A DNA stretch of 37,545 nt from Alphaproteobacteria bacterium (GTDB taxonomy: Bacteria > Pseudomonadota > Alphaproteobacteria > Rhodobacterales > Rhodobacteraceae). The DNA is taken from assembly GCA_016869875.1 (NCBI GenBank), contig VGDE01000010.1, positions 1-37,545 on the forward strand, given 5' to 3'. The position numbers and the translations under genes are program-made. This document shows positions 25,117-35,928 of the stretch, piece after piece (within the stretch, counting starts at the first letter, position 1; every line of letters starts with the position of its first letter). The notes beneath the pieces were generated by a model that did no database searches, had not been told where the DNA came from, and worked only from the letters and a program-made list of their open reading frames with translations.

Positions 25117-28100
25117 ATGACGTCAAAATCCCCCCGATTCATCCATCTTCGCACACATTCCGAGCATTCCCTGCTGGAAGGTGCCATTCCTGTAGGCAAG
25201 CTGCCCGCTTTGGCGGCAGAGGCGGGGATGCCAGCCGTCGCGCTGACCGATACCAACGCCATGTTCGCCGCGCTGGAGTTTAGCGTGAAGGCCAAGGACA
25301 AGGGCGTCCAGCCGATCATCGGCTGTCAGGTGACGCTGGCTGCGGATGTGACCGGGCCGGTTGTCCTTCTGGCACAGAACCAGGCGGGCTGGCTGAACCT
25401 GATGGCGCTGTCGACCTGCCTGTACCTGCGCGAGGGCGGCGCGCTGCCTCATGTCACTGTGGACGAGTTGTGCGCGCGGGCCGAAGGGCTGATCTGCCTG
25501 ACCGGCGGCGCCTGCGGGCCTTTGGGCCTGCTGATCGCGCAAGGCCAGGCTGACAAGGCAGCGGCGCTGGCCGACCGGCTGGCGGAGGCTTTTCCAACCC
25601 GGCTTTATGTCGAACTGCAGCGGCATCCGGCCGAGAACGGCAAGCTGATGGACGCCGAGGCCGCCAGCGAGGGTGGGCTGATCGATCTTGCCTATGCCAA
25701 GGATCTGCCGCTTGTCGCCACGAACGACGTGTATTTTCCCAAGACCACGATGTACGAGGCGCATGACGCGCTGATCTGCATCGCGGAAAAAGCCTATGTC
25801 GACCAGTCCCAGCCGCGCCGCCGCCTGACGCCGCAGCATTACTTCAAGTCGCCCGAAGAGATGGCGGTCCTTTTCGCCGATCTGCCCGAGGCGATCGAGA
25901 ACACCGTCGAGATCGCCCGCCGCTGCGCCTTTGCCGTGGCCAAGCACGCGCCGATCCTGCCCAAGTTTGCCGATGACGAGGTGGCCGAACTGCGCCGGCA
26001 GGCCCGCGAGGGCCTTGAGGCACGGTTGAAGGTCATCCCCCATGCCGTCAGCGTCGAGGAGTACCACGCCCGCCTGGACTTTGAGCTGAACATCATCGAG
26101 CAGATGGGCTTCCCGGGCTATTTCCTGATCGTGGCCGACTTCATCGGCTGGGCCAAGAACCAAGGCATCCCGGTGGGGCCGGGACGCGGCTCGGGGGCGG
26201 GTTCGCTGGTCGCCTATGCGCTGACCATCACCGACCTTGACCCACTGCGCTACAGCCTCCTTTTCGAGCGGTTCCTGAACCCGGAACGCGTGTCGATGCC
26301 GGACTTCGACATCGACTTCTGCATGGACCGCCGGGAGGAGGTGATCCGCTATGTGCAGAACAAGTACGGCGCCGACAAGGTCGGGCAGATCATCACCTTT
26401 GGCGCGCTGTTGTCCAAGGCGGCCGTGCGTGACGTTGGGCGCGTGCTGCAGATGCCGTTCGGGCAGGTGGACCGTTTGTCCAAGATGATCCCGCTCGAGG
26501 GCGTCAAGCCCGTCAGCATCACAAAGGCCCGGGCAGACGAGCCCCGCCTGCGCGAGGCCGCGCGCGAGGAGGTCGTCGCCCGCCTGCTGGATTATGCCGA
26601 GCAGCTGGAGGGGCTGTATCGCAACGCATCGACCCATGCGGCGGGTGTGGTGATTGGCGACCGTCCGCTGGACCGGCTGGTGCCGCTGTATCGCGACCCG
26701 GCCTCCGACATGCCGGCCACGCAGTTCAACATGAAATGGGTCGAGCAGGCGGGGCTGGTCAAGTTCGACTTTCTGGGTCTCAAGACCCTGACGGTGATCC
26801 AGAACGCGGTGGACCTGATCAACGGGGCGGGCCGTCCGCTGCATGTCGATGCAGACGGGCGGGTGCTTTACGACCCTGCGCCGGGGACGGAAAACCAGAT
26901 CAACCTGATCCCGCTGGACGACAAGGCCAGCTATGACCTGTTTGCCAGCGCCCGAACGGTGGCGGTGTTTCAGGTTGAAAGCTCGGGCATGATGGACGCG
27001 CTGCGGCGCATGCGCCCGACCTGCATCGAGGACATCGTGGCGCTGGTGGCGCTGTATCGCCCCGGTCCGATGGAGAACATCCCGACCTATTGCGAGGTCA
27101 AGAACGGCCTGCGCGCGCTGGAGTCGATCCACCCGACTATCGACCATATCCTGGCAGAGACGCAGGGCATCATCGTCTATCAGGAACAGGTGATGCAGAT
27201 CGCGCAGGTCATGGCGGGATACTCGCTCGGCGGCGCGGACCTGCTGCGCCGCGCCATGGGCAAGAAGATCGCGGCCGAGATGGCCAAGGAACGCCCCAAG
27301 TTCGTCAAGGGCGCGGTGGCCAATGGCGTTCCGGAAAAGAAGGCGGGCGAGGTCTTCGACCTGCTGGAAAAATTCGCCAACTACGGCTTCAACAAGTCGC
27401 ACGCCGCCGCCTATGCGGTCGTCAGCTATCAGACCGCATGGCTGAAGGCGAACCACCCGGTCGAGTTCATGGCTGCGGTGATGAACTGCGACATCCACCT
27501 GACCGACAAGCTGGCGATCTACAAGCGCGAGTGCGACCGCATGGGGATCGAGATCGTGCCGCCCTGCGTCAACCGCTCGGCCCCGACCTTTACTGTGGGC
27601 AAGGGGCGCATCCACTATGCGCTGGGTGCGCTGAAGGGCGTGGGACTGGATGCGATGCGGCTGATCCACGAGGCGCGGGGGGATGTTCCGTTCCGCGATA
27701 TCCACGACCTTGCCCGTCGGGTGGACATGAAGCGCGTAGGCAAGCGGCCCCTTGAAATGCTGGCTCGCGCCGGGGCCTTTGACGTGCTGGACGACAACCG
27801 CGCGCGGGTCATGAAATCGCTGGATGCGCTGTGTGCCTGGTCGGCGGCGGTGCAGGAACAGGCAGGTTCCAGCCAGACGTCGCTGTTCGGCGGGGGCGAG
27901 GACCTGCCGCCGCCCCGCGCGCCGTTGACCGGGGTCTGGCTGCCGACCGAAAAGCTGGGCGAGGAGCACAAGGCCGTCGGTTTCTACCTGTCAGGCCATC
28001 CGCTGGACGACTATCTGACGGCCTTGCGCCGAAAGAAGGTCCAGACGCTTGCCGAGATCAGCCAGGAGGCGCTGGGCGGGCCCTTGGTGGCGCAGATCGC

Positions 28101-28587
28101 CGGCACGGTCGCGGCGCGGATGGAGCGCAAGTCGGCCAAGGGTACCCAATATGCCTTTGTCAGCCTGTCAGATCCGACCGGACTTTATGAAGTGACCGTC
28201 TTCTCGGACCTGCTGAACGCCTCGCGCGACAAGCTGGAGCCGGGGCTGAACGTCGTCCTGCAGGTCAAGGTCGAGCCGTCCGGTGACCAGGTCAAGATGC
28301 TGGCCAATTCGATCGCCGCGCTGGAGGACTTCGTGGCGGACGCGGGCGCGGGCTGCCTGGCGGTCGAGATGCAGGGTGCCGACACGATCCCGCGCCTGGT
28401 CGAGGTGCTGGGCCGCATCCGCACTGAGATTTCTGTCCCGGCGCGTTCGCGCGGACCGATCCGCCTGCGCCTGCGCGAGGGCGACGAGGTGATCGAGATC
28501 GAGGTGGCAAATGACGTGCCACTGACCACCCCCGCGCGGCAAGCCCTTCGCGCCGTCCCCGGCGTGCTGGAGGTGATCGAGGAATAG
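25117..28587 (+). CDS. dnaE: DNA polymerase III subunit alpha
   Basis: PHP start [86 protein letters not shown]; 1156 aa. Confidence 0.97.
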   Translation: MTSKSPRFIHLRTHSEHSLLEGAIPVGKLPALAAEAGMPAVALTDTNAMFAALEFSVKAKDKGVQPIIGCQVTLAADVTGPVVLLAQNQAGWLNLMALSTCLYLREGGALPHVTVDELCARAEGLICLTGGACGPLGLLIAQGQADKAAALADRLAEAFPTRLYVELQRHPAENGKLMDAEAASEGGLIDLAYAKDLPLVATNDVYFPKTTMYEAHDALICIAEKAYVDQSQPRRRLTPQHYFKSPEEMAVLFADLPEAIENTVEIARRCAFAVAKHAPILPKFADDEVAELRRQAREGLEARLKVIPHAVSVEEYHARLDFELNIIEQMGFPGYFLIVADFIGWAKNQGIPVGPGRGSGAGSLVAYALTITDLDPLRYSLLFERFLNPERVSMPDFDIDFCMDRREEVIRYVQNKYGADKVGQIITFGALLSKAAVRDVGRVLQMPFGQVDRLSKMIPLEGVKPVSITKARADEPRLREAAREEVVARLLDYAEQLEGLYRNASTHAAGVVIGDRPLDRLVPLYRDPASDMPATQFNMKWVEQAGLVKFDFLGLKTLTVIQNAVDLINGAGRPLHVDADGRVLYDPAPGTENQINLIPLDDKASYDLFASARTVAVFQVESSGMMDALRRMRPTCIEDIVALVALYRPGPMENIPTYCEVKNGLRALESIHPTIDHILAETQGIIVYQEQVMQIAQVMAGYSLGGADLLRRAMGKKIAAEMAKERPKFVKGAVANGVPEKKAGEVFDLLEKFANYGFNKSHAAAYAVVSYQTAWLKANHPVEFMAAVMNCDIHLTDKLAIYKRECDRMGIEIVPPCVNRSAPTFTVGKGRIHYALGALKGVGLDAMRLIHEARGDVPFRDIHDLARRVDMKRVGKRPLEMLARAGAFDVLDDNRARVMKSLDALCAWSAAVQEQAGSSQTSLFGGGEDLPPPRAPLTGVWLPTEKLGEEHKAVGFYLSGHPLDDYLTALRRKKVQTLAEISQEALGGPLVAQIAGTVAARMERKSAKGTQYAFVSLSDPTGLYEVTVFSDLLNASRDKLEPGLNVVLQVKVEPSGDQVKMLANSIAALEDFVADAGAGCLAVEMQGADTIPRLVEVLGRIRTEISVPARSRGPIRLRLREGDEVIEIEVANDVPLTTPARQALRAVPGVLEVIEE

Positions 28588-28696
28588 CCACAGACAGGCC
28601 GAGGCCGAGGTCCGGCGCCTCTGATCGAGGGGGCGCTTCCTTGACCGTCCGGCGGCAGCGTCCCCGCCGCGGCCGTGGCATTGGCCCTATGCAAAT

Positions 28697-28711
28697 GTTC
28701 CCGCTTCGTGC
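28697..28711. promoter_or_regulatory. LexA-box-like sequence upstream of ruvC
   Basis: GTTC-CCGCTTC-GTGC, 7/8 match to the alphaproteobacterial GTTC-N7-GTTC SOS box, about 25 nt before the ruvC ATG. Confidence 0.5.
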
Positions 28712-28736
28712 TAGCTCTGGGAAAAAAGAGGGCAGC

Positions 28737-29246
28737 ATGAAGGTCTTGGGCATCGATCCCGGGTTGCGGAACATGGGCTGGGGGGTGATCGAGGTCGATG
28801 GTCCCCGCATCAGGCATGTGGCGAACGGCACGATTCATTCGGACGGTGCGCAGGACCTGGGCGCGCGCCTGTCGATCCTGTTTCGCGGGCTTTGCGCGGT
28901 CATCACCGCTCACGCACCCGACGAGGCCGCGGTCGAGCAGACCTTCGTGAACAAGGATGCCACGGGCACCTTGAAGCTGGGTCAGGCGCGGGGCGTGGCG
29001 CTGCTGGCACCCGCCGAGGCAGGCATCGCCGTGGGCGAGTACGCTCCGAATGCCGTCAAGAAGACGGTGGTGGGCGTAGGACATGCGGGCAAGGAGCAGG
29101 TTCAGCACATGGTTCGCGTGCAGCTGCCCGGGGTGCAATTCGAAAGCGCCGATGCAGCGGATGCGCTGGCGATCGCGATCTGTCACGCCCGCCATCTGCA
29201 GGGACGGACCCTGCGCATCGCTGCACCGCGACGGGGTGCGGCATGA
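28737..29246 (+). CDS. ruvC: Holliday junction endonuclease RuvC
   Basis: [22 protein letters not shown]...[25 protein letters not shown]...[11 protein letters not shown]. Confidence 0.97.
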   Translation: MKVLGIDPGLRNMGWGVIEVDGPRIRHVANGTIHSDGAQDLGARLSILFRGLCAVITAHAPDEAAVEQTFVNKDATGTLKLGQARGVALLAPAEAGIAVGEYAPNAVKKTVVGVGHAGKEQVQHMVRVQLPGVQFESADAADALAIAICHARHLQGRTLRIAAPRRGAA

Positions 29247-29962
29247 TCGGGCGCATTGCCGGGGTGATCCTGCACCGGGCACGGGATCAGGTGCTGATCG
29301 ATGTGCGGGGGGTGGGCTACATCATCCATGTCAGTGATCGCACGGCCGCCGGGCTGCCTCCGGTGGGCCAGGCGGCGGCGCTTTACACGGAACTGCTGGT
29401 GCGGGAGGACCTGCTGCAGCTGTTCGGCTTTCCGACGATGCTGGAAAAGGAATGGCACAGGCTGCTGACATCGGTTCAGGGCGTGGGAGCCAAGGTATCG
29501 CTGGCGATCCTGGGGACGCTTGGCCCCGAGGGGCTGGGGCGGGCGATCGCGCTGGGCGATTGGGCTTCGGTGCGCAAGGCCAACGGCGTCGGGCCGAAGC
29601 TGGCGCAGCGGATCGTGCTGGAGCTGAAGGACAAGGCGCCCTCGGTCATGGCTCTTGGCGGCGCTTTGACGGTCGATGCCGGGGACGTGGCCGCGGGCGG
29701 GGATGCGGACGAACCGGGCATCGAGCCCGGTCCGTCCGCCGCCTCGACGCGGGGGTCGATCCCCCGCAACGAGGCGTCCCAGGCCTCGACCGGTGCGCTG
29801 GCGGGGCAGGCCATGGCCGACGCGCTGTCGGCGCTGACCAATCTGGGATATGGTCCCTCGGAGGCTGCAACGGCCGTGGCCGAGGCGCAGGCCCGGGAAC
29901 CCGCGGCGGCCATGCCCGCGTTGATCCGGGCGGCGCTGCGGCTTCTGGCGCCCAAGGACTGA
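29243..29962 (+). CDS. ruvA: Holliday junction branch migration protein RuvA
   Basis: [31 protein letters not shown]...[15 protein letters not shown]...[18 protein letters not shown] overlap with ruvC. Confidence 0.96.
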   Translation: MIGRIAGVILHRARDQVLIDVRGVGYIIHVSDRTAAGLPPVGQAAALYTELLVREDLLQLFGFPTMLEKEWHRLLTSVQGVGAKVSLAILGTLGPEGLGRAIALGDWASVRKANGVGPKLAQRIVLELKDKAPSVMALGGALTVDAGDVAAGGDADEPGIEPGPSAASTRGSIPRNEASQASTGALAGQAMADALSALTNLGYGPSEAATAVAEAQAREPAAAMPALIRAALRLLAPKD

Positions 29963-29977
29963 ACCGGAGGGGACATC

Positions 29978-30910
29978 ATGGCAGGCAACGTCAAGGTCTT
30001 CATGCTGATGGCCGCGCTGACCGCGCTGGTCATGGCGCTTGGCTGGATGCTGGGCGGGCAGGGCGGCGCCCTGATTGCCCTGCTGATCGCTGGCGGCATG
30101 AACTTTTTCAGCTATTGGAACAGCGACAAGATGGTCCTGCGCCAGCAGGGCGCGATCGAACTGTCACCCCAGCAGGGGCCCGAGCTTTACCAGATGACGG
30201 CCGACCTGGCCCGCCGCGCCGATCTGCCCATGCCAAAGCTTTATCTGTTGCCGACGGAACAGCCCAACGCCTTCGCCACCGGGCGCAACCCCCAGAATGC
30301 CGCCGTTGCCGTGACGCAAGGGTTGGTGAACACCCTGAGCCGGGACGAGATCGCAGGCGTGATCGCGCATGAACTGGCCCATATCAAGCATCGTGACACG
30401 CTGACCATGACAGTCACCGCGACCATGGCGGGGGCGATCGCGATGATGGGCAACATGATGCTGTTCGCGGGAGGACGCGAAGGCCGCGGCGGCGCCCTGG
30501 GCGGGATCATCGCGATGATCGTGGCCCCCATGGCAGCGATGATGGTGCAGATGGCGATTTCCCGCGCCCGCGAATATGAGGCCGATGCAACGGGTGCCGC
30601 GATCTGCGGACAGCCCCGGGCCTTGGCTTCGGCGCTGCAGAGGATCGCGACGGCGGCAGGGCGGACGGTCAACCTGCCCGCCGAGAAAAATCCGGCGGCC
30701 GCCTCGATGTTCATCATCAACCCGCTGCATGCCCTGCGGGCGGACAAGATGTTTTCCACCCACCCTCCGACCGAGGAGCGGATTGCCCGTCTGATGGCGA
30801 TGGAGGGCACCGGCCGTGCGCCGGTGCAGCCGACCACGGCAGCCAGCCGCATCCCGAAGACCGGCCGCAACCGCCCGTCGGGTCCGCGCACCCCCTGGGG
30901 CCGCGGATGA
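29978..30910 (+). CDS. htpX: HtpX-like M48 family metalloprotease
   Basis: [54 protein letters not shown]...[15 protein letters not shown] (HExxH)...[13 protein letters not shown]. Confidence 0.94.
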   Translation: MAGNVKVFMLMAALTALVMALGWMLGGQGGALIALLIAGGMNFFSYWNSDKMVLRQQGAIELSPQQGPELYQMTADLARRADLPMPKLYLLPTEQPNAFATGRNPQNAAVAVTQGLVNTLSRDEIAGVIAHELAHIKHRDTLTMTVTATMAGAIAMMGNMMLFAGGREGRGGALGGIIAMIVAPMAAMMVQMAISRAREYEADATGAAICGQPRALASALQRIATAAGRTVNLPAEKNPAAASMFIINPLHALRADKMFSTHPPTEERIARLMAMEGTGRAPVQPTTAASRIPKTGRNRPSGPRTPWGRG

Positions 30911-31938
30911 CCCAGCCGGACCCCATGCTCCGCCCCGAATCGCTGGAAGGCGATGGCGAGGACCGTGCCCTGCGCCCGCAGAACCTGTCCGAATTCGTGG
31001 GTCAGGCCGAGGCACGCGCCAATCTGAAAGTCTTCATCGAAAGCGCCAAGATGCGCGGCAAGGCGATGGACCACACGCTGTTCTTCGGCCCTCCGGGGTT
31101 GGGCAAGACGACGCTGGCGCAGATCATGGCGCGCGAACTGGGGGTGAACTTTCGCATGACCTCGGGTCCGGTGATTGCGCGGGCAGGCGATCTGGCGGCG
31201 ATCCTGACCAACCTCGAGGCGCGCGACGTCCTGTTCATCGACGAGATCCACCGCATGAACCCCGCGGTCGAGGAGGTCCTTTATCCTGCGATGGAGGATT
31301 TCGAACTGGATCTGGTGATCGGCGAAGGCCCTGCCGCCCGCACGGTCCGGATCGAACTGCAGCCCTTCACCCTCGTGGGTGCCACGACCCGCCTCGGCCT
31401 GCTGACGACGCCGCTGCGGGACCGTTTCGGCATCCCGACGCGTCTTCAGTTCTATGAAATTCCTGAACTGGATCTGATCGTTCAGCGGGGCGCGCGGTTG
31501 ATGGGCATCAGCGCCGATCCCGAAGGCACGCTGGAAATTGCCCGCCGCGCCCGGGGCACCCCGCGCATTGCCGGACGCCTGCTGCGCCGCGTGGTGGATT
31601 TTGCGCTGGTCGAAGGGAACGGCCGCCTGACGCGCGAAATTGCGGACATGGCGCTGACGCGGCTGGGCGTGGACGACCTGGGCCTGGACGGTGCCGACCG
31701 GCGTTATCTGACGCTGATGGCGGAACACTATGCAGGCGGGCCGGTAGGGGTCGAGACGCTGTCGGCAGCCCTCTCGGAAAGCCGCGACGCGATCGAGGAG
31801 GTCATCGAGCCCTATCTTTTGCAGCAGGGACTGATCGCCCGGACCCCGCGCGGACGTCAGCTGGCCTCTCGCGCGTGGCGGCATCTGGGGCTTGAGGCGC
31901 CGCAGCCTCAGGGGCAGGCGACGCTTTTCGACAGCTGA
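30907..31938 (+). CDS. ruvB: Holliday junction branch migration helicase RuvB
   Basis: [12 protein letters not shown]...[22 protein letters not shown]...[25 protein letters not shown]...[20 protein letters not shown]. Confidence 0.97.
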   Translation: MTQPDPMLRPESLEGDGEDRALRPQNLSEFVGQAEARANLKVFIESAKMRGKAMDHTLFFGPPGLGKTTLAQIMARELGVNFRMTSGPVIARAGDLAAILTNLEARDVLFIDEIHRMNPAVEEVLYPAMEDFELDLVIGEGPAARTVRIELQPFTLVGATTRLGLLTTPLRDRFGIPTRLQFYEIPELDLIVQRGARLMGISADPEGTLEIARRARGTPRIAGRLLRRVVDFALVEGNGRLTREIADMALTRLGVDDLGLDGADRRYLTLMAEHYAGGPVGVETLSAALSESRDAIEEVIEPYLLQQGLIARTPRGRQLASRAWRHLGLEAPQPQGQATLFDS

Positions 31939-31973
31939 TTGCAGATTGCGCAAAAGCGTCCTAGCCTGCGCGC

Positions 31974-32366
31974 ATGAGTCACGATTTCACCCTCCGCGTT
32001 TACTACGAAGACACCGATCTTGCCGGGATCGTCTATTACGCCAACTATCTGAAATTCATCGAGCGGGGGCGGTCCGAATGGCTGCGTGCGCTTGGGATCG
32101 ACCAGCTTGGGATGCAGCGCGAAACCGGCCAGGTCTTTGCCGTCAGCCGTGTCGAGGCCAACTACCTGCGGCCGGCCCGGTTCGATGACCTGCTGACGGT
32201 CAGGACCGATCTGACACAGGCCAGCCCTGCGCGCATCATCGTCGACCAGCAGGTCCGGCGCGGCGATCAGCTGCTGTTCACGGCCCGTGTCACCATTGCC
32301 TGCCTGAATGCGCAAGGGCGGCCGGTCCGCGTGCCTGCCGCACTGAGGACCGCTGTTGATGGCTGA
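31974..32366 (+). CDS. ybgC: Tol-Pal system-associated acyl-CoA thioesterase
   Basis: HDFTLRVYYEDTDLAGIVYYANYLKFIERGRSEWLRALGIDQ, YbgC hotdog motif. Confidence 0.93.
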   Translation: MSHDFTLRVYYEDTDLAGIVYYANYLKFIERGRSEWLRALGIDQLGMQRETGQVFAVSRVEANYLRPARFDDLLTVRTDLTQASPARIIVDQQVRRGDQLLFTARVTIACLNAQGRPVRVPAALRTAVDG

Positions 32367-32778
32367 TCGCATCGCTGCGAAATCGGCGCCGTGCCGCCTT
32401 GCTGGTCCGGGCTGAGGCGCGGCAATCTGCGCCCCCTGTTGCCGGCGTTGCCGCCCGGTGACCGTTGTCCTGCCGGTCGGCCTGAGGTCCGGCCGCGCCG
32501 GATCGCGGCCCCCTGTTGAAAACGACGGCTGCGCGCAGGTCCCGGCGCGGGTCCGCTCGCGCATGGCCTGCTCCAGGCCCTCGAAGGTGGGCCGGAGGTT
32601 CTGGTGGCGCGGCGTCGTCTCGCATATGGGGCGCCTGCGGCATATTGGCTGCGCCTTGCGTAAAAGTGACGCCATTGTGTTGCGCCGGGGGATGAAACCC
32701 TTGTTAGGAACACGATAAAAGGCGCGCAACGCCGGGCTGGCCGAAACAGCCGCGGGACATGATGATGAGGCAGTGAAG

Positions 32779-33471
32779 ATGGAACCCATTCAGGCCGCCG
32801 AGGCCCTCGATTTTTCGGCCGTGGCGCTGTTCTTGCGCTCGTCCCTGACGGTTCAGGTGGTGATGATCATGCTGATCGCGGCCTCGTTCTGGGCCTGGGC
32901 GATCATTGTGCAGAAGTTCATGGTCTTTGCGCAGGCCCGCAAGGAATCATCCCGTTTCGACCGCTCCTTCTGGTCCGGCGAGCCGCTTGACGATCTTTAT
33001 GATCGTCTGGGGGACCGTCCCAAGGGCGCGTCCGAGCGTATCTTTGCTGCGGGCATGACAGAGTGGCGGCGCAGCCACCGCGACGACGGCCGCCTGATCC
33101 CGGGCGGAATCAGCCGCATCGACCGGGCCATGAACGTGGCGATCCAGCGCGAGGAAGGGCGCCTGTTCCGGGGCCTGTCCTTTCTGGCGACTGTCGGCTC
33201 CACCGCGCCCTTCATCGGACTGTTCGGTACGGTCTGGGGCATCAAGACCGCCTTCGAGGGCATCGCGCTGAGCCAGGACACCAGCCTTGCGGTCGTGGCC
33301 CCCGGCATCGCCGAGGCGCTGCTGGCCACCGCCCTGGGCCTTGTGGCCGCCATTCCCGCCGTGGTCTTCTACAACAAGCTGTCAGGAGATGCGGAACGTA
33401 TCGTCGGCGGGTGGGAGGCGTTCTCGGACGAGTTCTCGACGCTCTTGTCGCGCCAGATGGACGAGGCCTGA
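32779..33471 (+). CDS. tolQ: Tol-Pal system protein TolQ
   Basis: ExbB/TolQ motifs: LATVGSTAPFIGLFGTVWGIKTAFEGIAL, VAPGIAEALLATALGLVAAIPAVVFYNKL. GTG at 32773 is an alternative start. Confidence 0.94.
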   Translation: MEPIQAAEALDFSAVALFLRSSLTVQVVMIMLIAASFWAWAIIVQKFMVFAQARKESSRFDRSFWSGEPLDDLYDRLGDRPKGASERIFAAGMTEWRRSHRDDGRLIPGGISRIDRAMNVAIQREEGRLFRGLSFLATVGSTAPFIGLFGTVWGIKTAFEGIALSQDTSLAVVAPGIAEALLATALGLVAAIPAVVFYNKLSGDAERIVGGWEAFSDEFSTLLSRQMDEA

Positions 33472-33474
33472 ACC

Positions 33475-33924
33475 ATGGGAACATCGGTCGTCAAGCGGGT
33501 CAGGGCAAAGGGGCGGCGGCGCAATCTGCCCATGTCCGAGATCAACGTCACCCCCTTCGTGGACGTGATGCTGGTGCTGCTGATCATCTTCATGGTCGCC
33601 GCACCGCTGATGACCGCAGGCGTGCCGCTGAACCTGCCGCAGACCGCGGCCAATGCCGTCCCGACGGAACAGGAAGAGCCGCTGGTCCTCTCGATCCCGG
33701 CCCAGGGTTCCATGCTGGTCATGGAGCAGCCGGTCGAGGACAGCCAACTGGTCGCCCGCCTGCGCGCGATCCTGGCCGAGCGCCAGAGCGCCCGCGTGTT
33801 CCTGCGCGCCGACGGCTCGATCCCCTATGCGCGCGTGGTGCAGATCATGGGCGCGCTGAACGCGGCCGGCATCACCGACATCGTGCTGGTGACGGAAACC
33901 GGCGGCCCCAGGATGGACGGCTAG
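33475..33924 (+). CDS. tolR: Tol-Pal system protein TolR (ExbD/TolR family)
   Basis: MSEINVTPFVDVMLVLLIIFMVAAPLMTAGVPLNLP; directly follows tolQ. Confidence 0.95.
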   Translation: MGTSVVKRVRAKGRRRNLPMSEINVTPFVDVMLVLLIIFMVAAPLMTAGVPLNLPQTAANAVPTEQEEPLVLSIPAQGSMLVMEQPVEDSQLVARLRAILAERQSARVFLRADGSIPYARVVQIMGALNAAGITDIVLVTETGGPRMDG

Positions 33925-33927
33925 GCC

Positions 33928-35928
33928 ATGGACGATCGCGAAGGCCGCATCGGCTACTGGATCTCGGGGATCGCACACGGGTCGCTGATCCTGTGGGCGA
34001 TCCTGGGCGGCGCGCTGTTCCGCCCCCAACCGGGGCCTCCCGTGCGGACGACGCAGGTGTCCACCATCAGCGGGGCCGAGTTCGAGGCCTTGGCCGCTGC
34101 CTCGCGCGGAGCGGGGCCCGTGGGCGCCGAGGCGACCGCCGTGGCCAGCCTGCCCGAGCCCACGACCGCGACCGATGAGGATGCGGGCCGGCCGGCAGAT
34201 GCGGCGCCCCCGGCAACCGAAGATGTGGCCGCGCTGTCGCAGCCGGATGTGACGGATGCCTCGCCCGATCTCAGCGACTTTGCCCCGGCCGCTCCGGTCG
34301 ATGTGGCCACGGATCTGCCGGGAGCTGCCAGCAACCAGAACCAGGCCGCCGAAGACGCACCCGCGGTTCCCGCACCCGCCGAGGGTCCGGTGGCCGGGGC
34401 GCAGCCGCCCCAGCCCGTCGCCCCTTCGACGGATCTGGCGGCGGCACCCGTCGCCCCGCGTTCGGTTCTGGCGCTGGATCGATCCGCTCGTCCACAGGAC
34501 CGTCCTGCAGACCTGGTCGAGAACCGCAGCCGCCGCTTGGCCGAAGCCGCCGCAGCCGAGGCTGCCCGTCAGGCCGCCGCCCAGGAGGCTGCCCTCCAGG
34601 CGCAAGCTGCCGAGGCTGCCCGTGCTGAGGCTGCCCGTGCCGAGGCGGCGCGCCAAGCCGCCGTGGCCGAACAGCAGCGCGCCGCGGAAGCCGAGGCAGA
34701 GCGTCGTGCCGCGGACGCAGCCGAGCGCGCGGCGGCCGAGCAACGTGCCGCCGCCGAGGCACGCGCAGCCGAGGAGCAAGCCGCGGCGGAACGTCAGGCT
34801 GCCGAGGCTGCCGAACGCGCAGCCTCCGAGGAGCGGCGTGCGGCCGCCGCGCGCGAGGCGGAAGCGCAGCGGCAAGCCGAGGCGCGAGACGCAGAGGAAC
34901 GTCGTCAGGCCGAAGCGCAGGCCGAAGAAGAGCGTCGCGCGGCCAGTGCCCGTGAGGCAGAGGCTCGTGAAGCCGAAGCGCGCCAGACGGCGGCCCGAGA
35001 GGCAGAGGCCCGCGAAGCTGAAGCCCGTGAGGCGGCGGCCCGTGCGGAAGAGGAACGCCTGGCCGCCGAGCGCGCGGCCGAGGAAGAGCGCCGTGCCGCC
35101 GAGGCGCGCCAGGCGGCCGCCCGTGAAGCGGAAGAGCGCGCCGCCGAGGAACGTCGACAGGCGGAGGCGCGTGAGGCGGAGGCCCGTGAGGCAGAGGAGC
35201 GTCGGGCCGCAGAGGCCGCACGCGAGGAGGCCGAACGGGAAGCCGCACGCCGGGCCGAGGCGGAGGCCGCCGATCGGCGGGCACTTGAGGAGGCGCTGCG
35301 CGAGGCGCAGGGACAGGCCGGGGCAGGAGGAACCGACACCGCCTCGACCGGCGATGCCCTGGGCGGCGAGAGGCAGATGATCGAGGGGGGCAGCGGCGCT
35401 TCGGCCGGGCTTGATCCGCTGGCGGCGGCGCTGGCCGGCGCGATGGCAGGAACCGGCGCGGGCGCCGGCGAGGCCGAGAACAACTTTTCCGGTCCGCCTG
35501 CCGACATGATGCGCCTGACGCCGGGCACCGATCCGCTGCCGGTGCCGGTGCCGAACGATGCCTTGACGGATGCCTTGGCACAAGGAGGAGCCCTGCCCAT
35601 GGGCGAGCCTTTGTCCCTGGCCGAGCGCGAAGGCCTGCGTTTTGCCATCCAGAACTGCTGGAACATCGGTGCGCTGTCGGTCGAGGCCTCGCGGATGGTT
35701 GTCTCGGTCGGGTTCTCGCTGTCGCCGGACGGGGTGCCCGACCAGAACAGCCTGCGCATTGCAGGCTATCGGGGAGGCACCGAGGCGGGTGCGCAGCAGG
35801 CCTTCGAGGTGGCGCGCCGCGCGATCCTGATGTGCGGGCGCGCGGGCTTTGACATGCCCGCCTCCAAATATGGCCGCTGGCGCGATGTTGTCGTGGATTT
35901 CCGGCCTGACGGAGTTGAACTGCAATGA
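33928..35928 (+). CDS. tolA: Cell envelope integrity protein TolA-like, with a long Ala/Glu/Arg-rich helical domain
   Basis: N-terminal TM (YWISGIAHGSLILWAILGGALF), about 250 residues of AEAREAEAR-like sequence, C-terminal IQNCWNIGALS...VVVDFRPDGVELQ; sits between tolR and tolB. Confidence 0.9.
   Translation: MDDREGRIGYWISGIAHGSLILWAILGGALFRPQPGPPVRTTQVSTISGAEFEALAAASRGAGPVGAEATAVASLPEPTTATDEDAGRPADAAPPATEDVAALSQPDVTDASPDLSDFAPAAPVDVATDLPGAASNQNQAAEDAPAVPAPAEGPVAGAQPPQPVAPSTDLAAAPVAPRSVLALDRSARPQDRPADLVENRSRRLAEAAAAEAARQAAAQEAALQAQAAEAARAEAARAEAARQAAVAEQQRAAEAEAERRAADAAERAAAEQRAAAEARAAEEQAAAERQAAEAAERAASEERRAAAAREAEAQRQAEARDAEERRQAEAQAEEERRAASAREAEAREAEARQTAAREAEAREAEAREAAARAEEERLAAERAAEEERRAAEARQAAAREAEERAAEERRQAEAREAEAREAEERRAAEAAREEAEREAARRAEAEAADRRALEEALREAQGQAGAGGTDTASTGDALGGERQMIEGGSGASAGLDPLAAALAGAMAGTGAGAGEAENNFSGPPADMMRLTPGTDPLPVPVPNDALTDALAQGGALPMGEPLSLAEREGLRFAIQNCWNIGALSVEASRMVVSVGFSLSPDGVPDQNSLRIAGYRGGTEAGAQQAFEVARRAILMCGRAGFDMPASKYGRWRDVVVDFRPDGVELQ

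Noticed and set aside
25123-27969. 948-aa minus-strand ORF opposite dnaE
   Set aside because: Antisense open frame caused by GC-rich codon bias; dnaE is unambiguous.
32458-32718. 86-aa ORF (and minus-strand alternatives) in the ybgC-tolQ gap
   Set aside because: No Shine-Dalgarno or domain, Arg-rich; cannot be separated from chance open frames.
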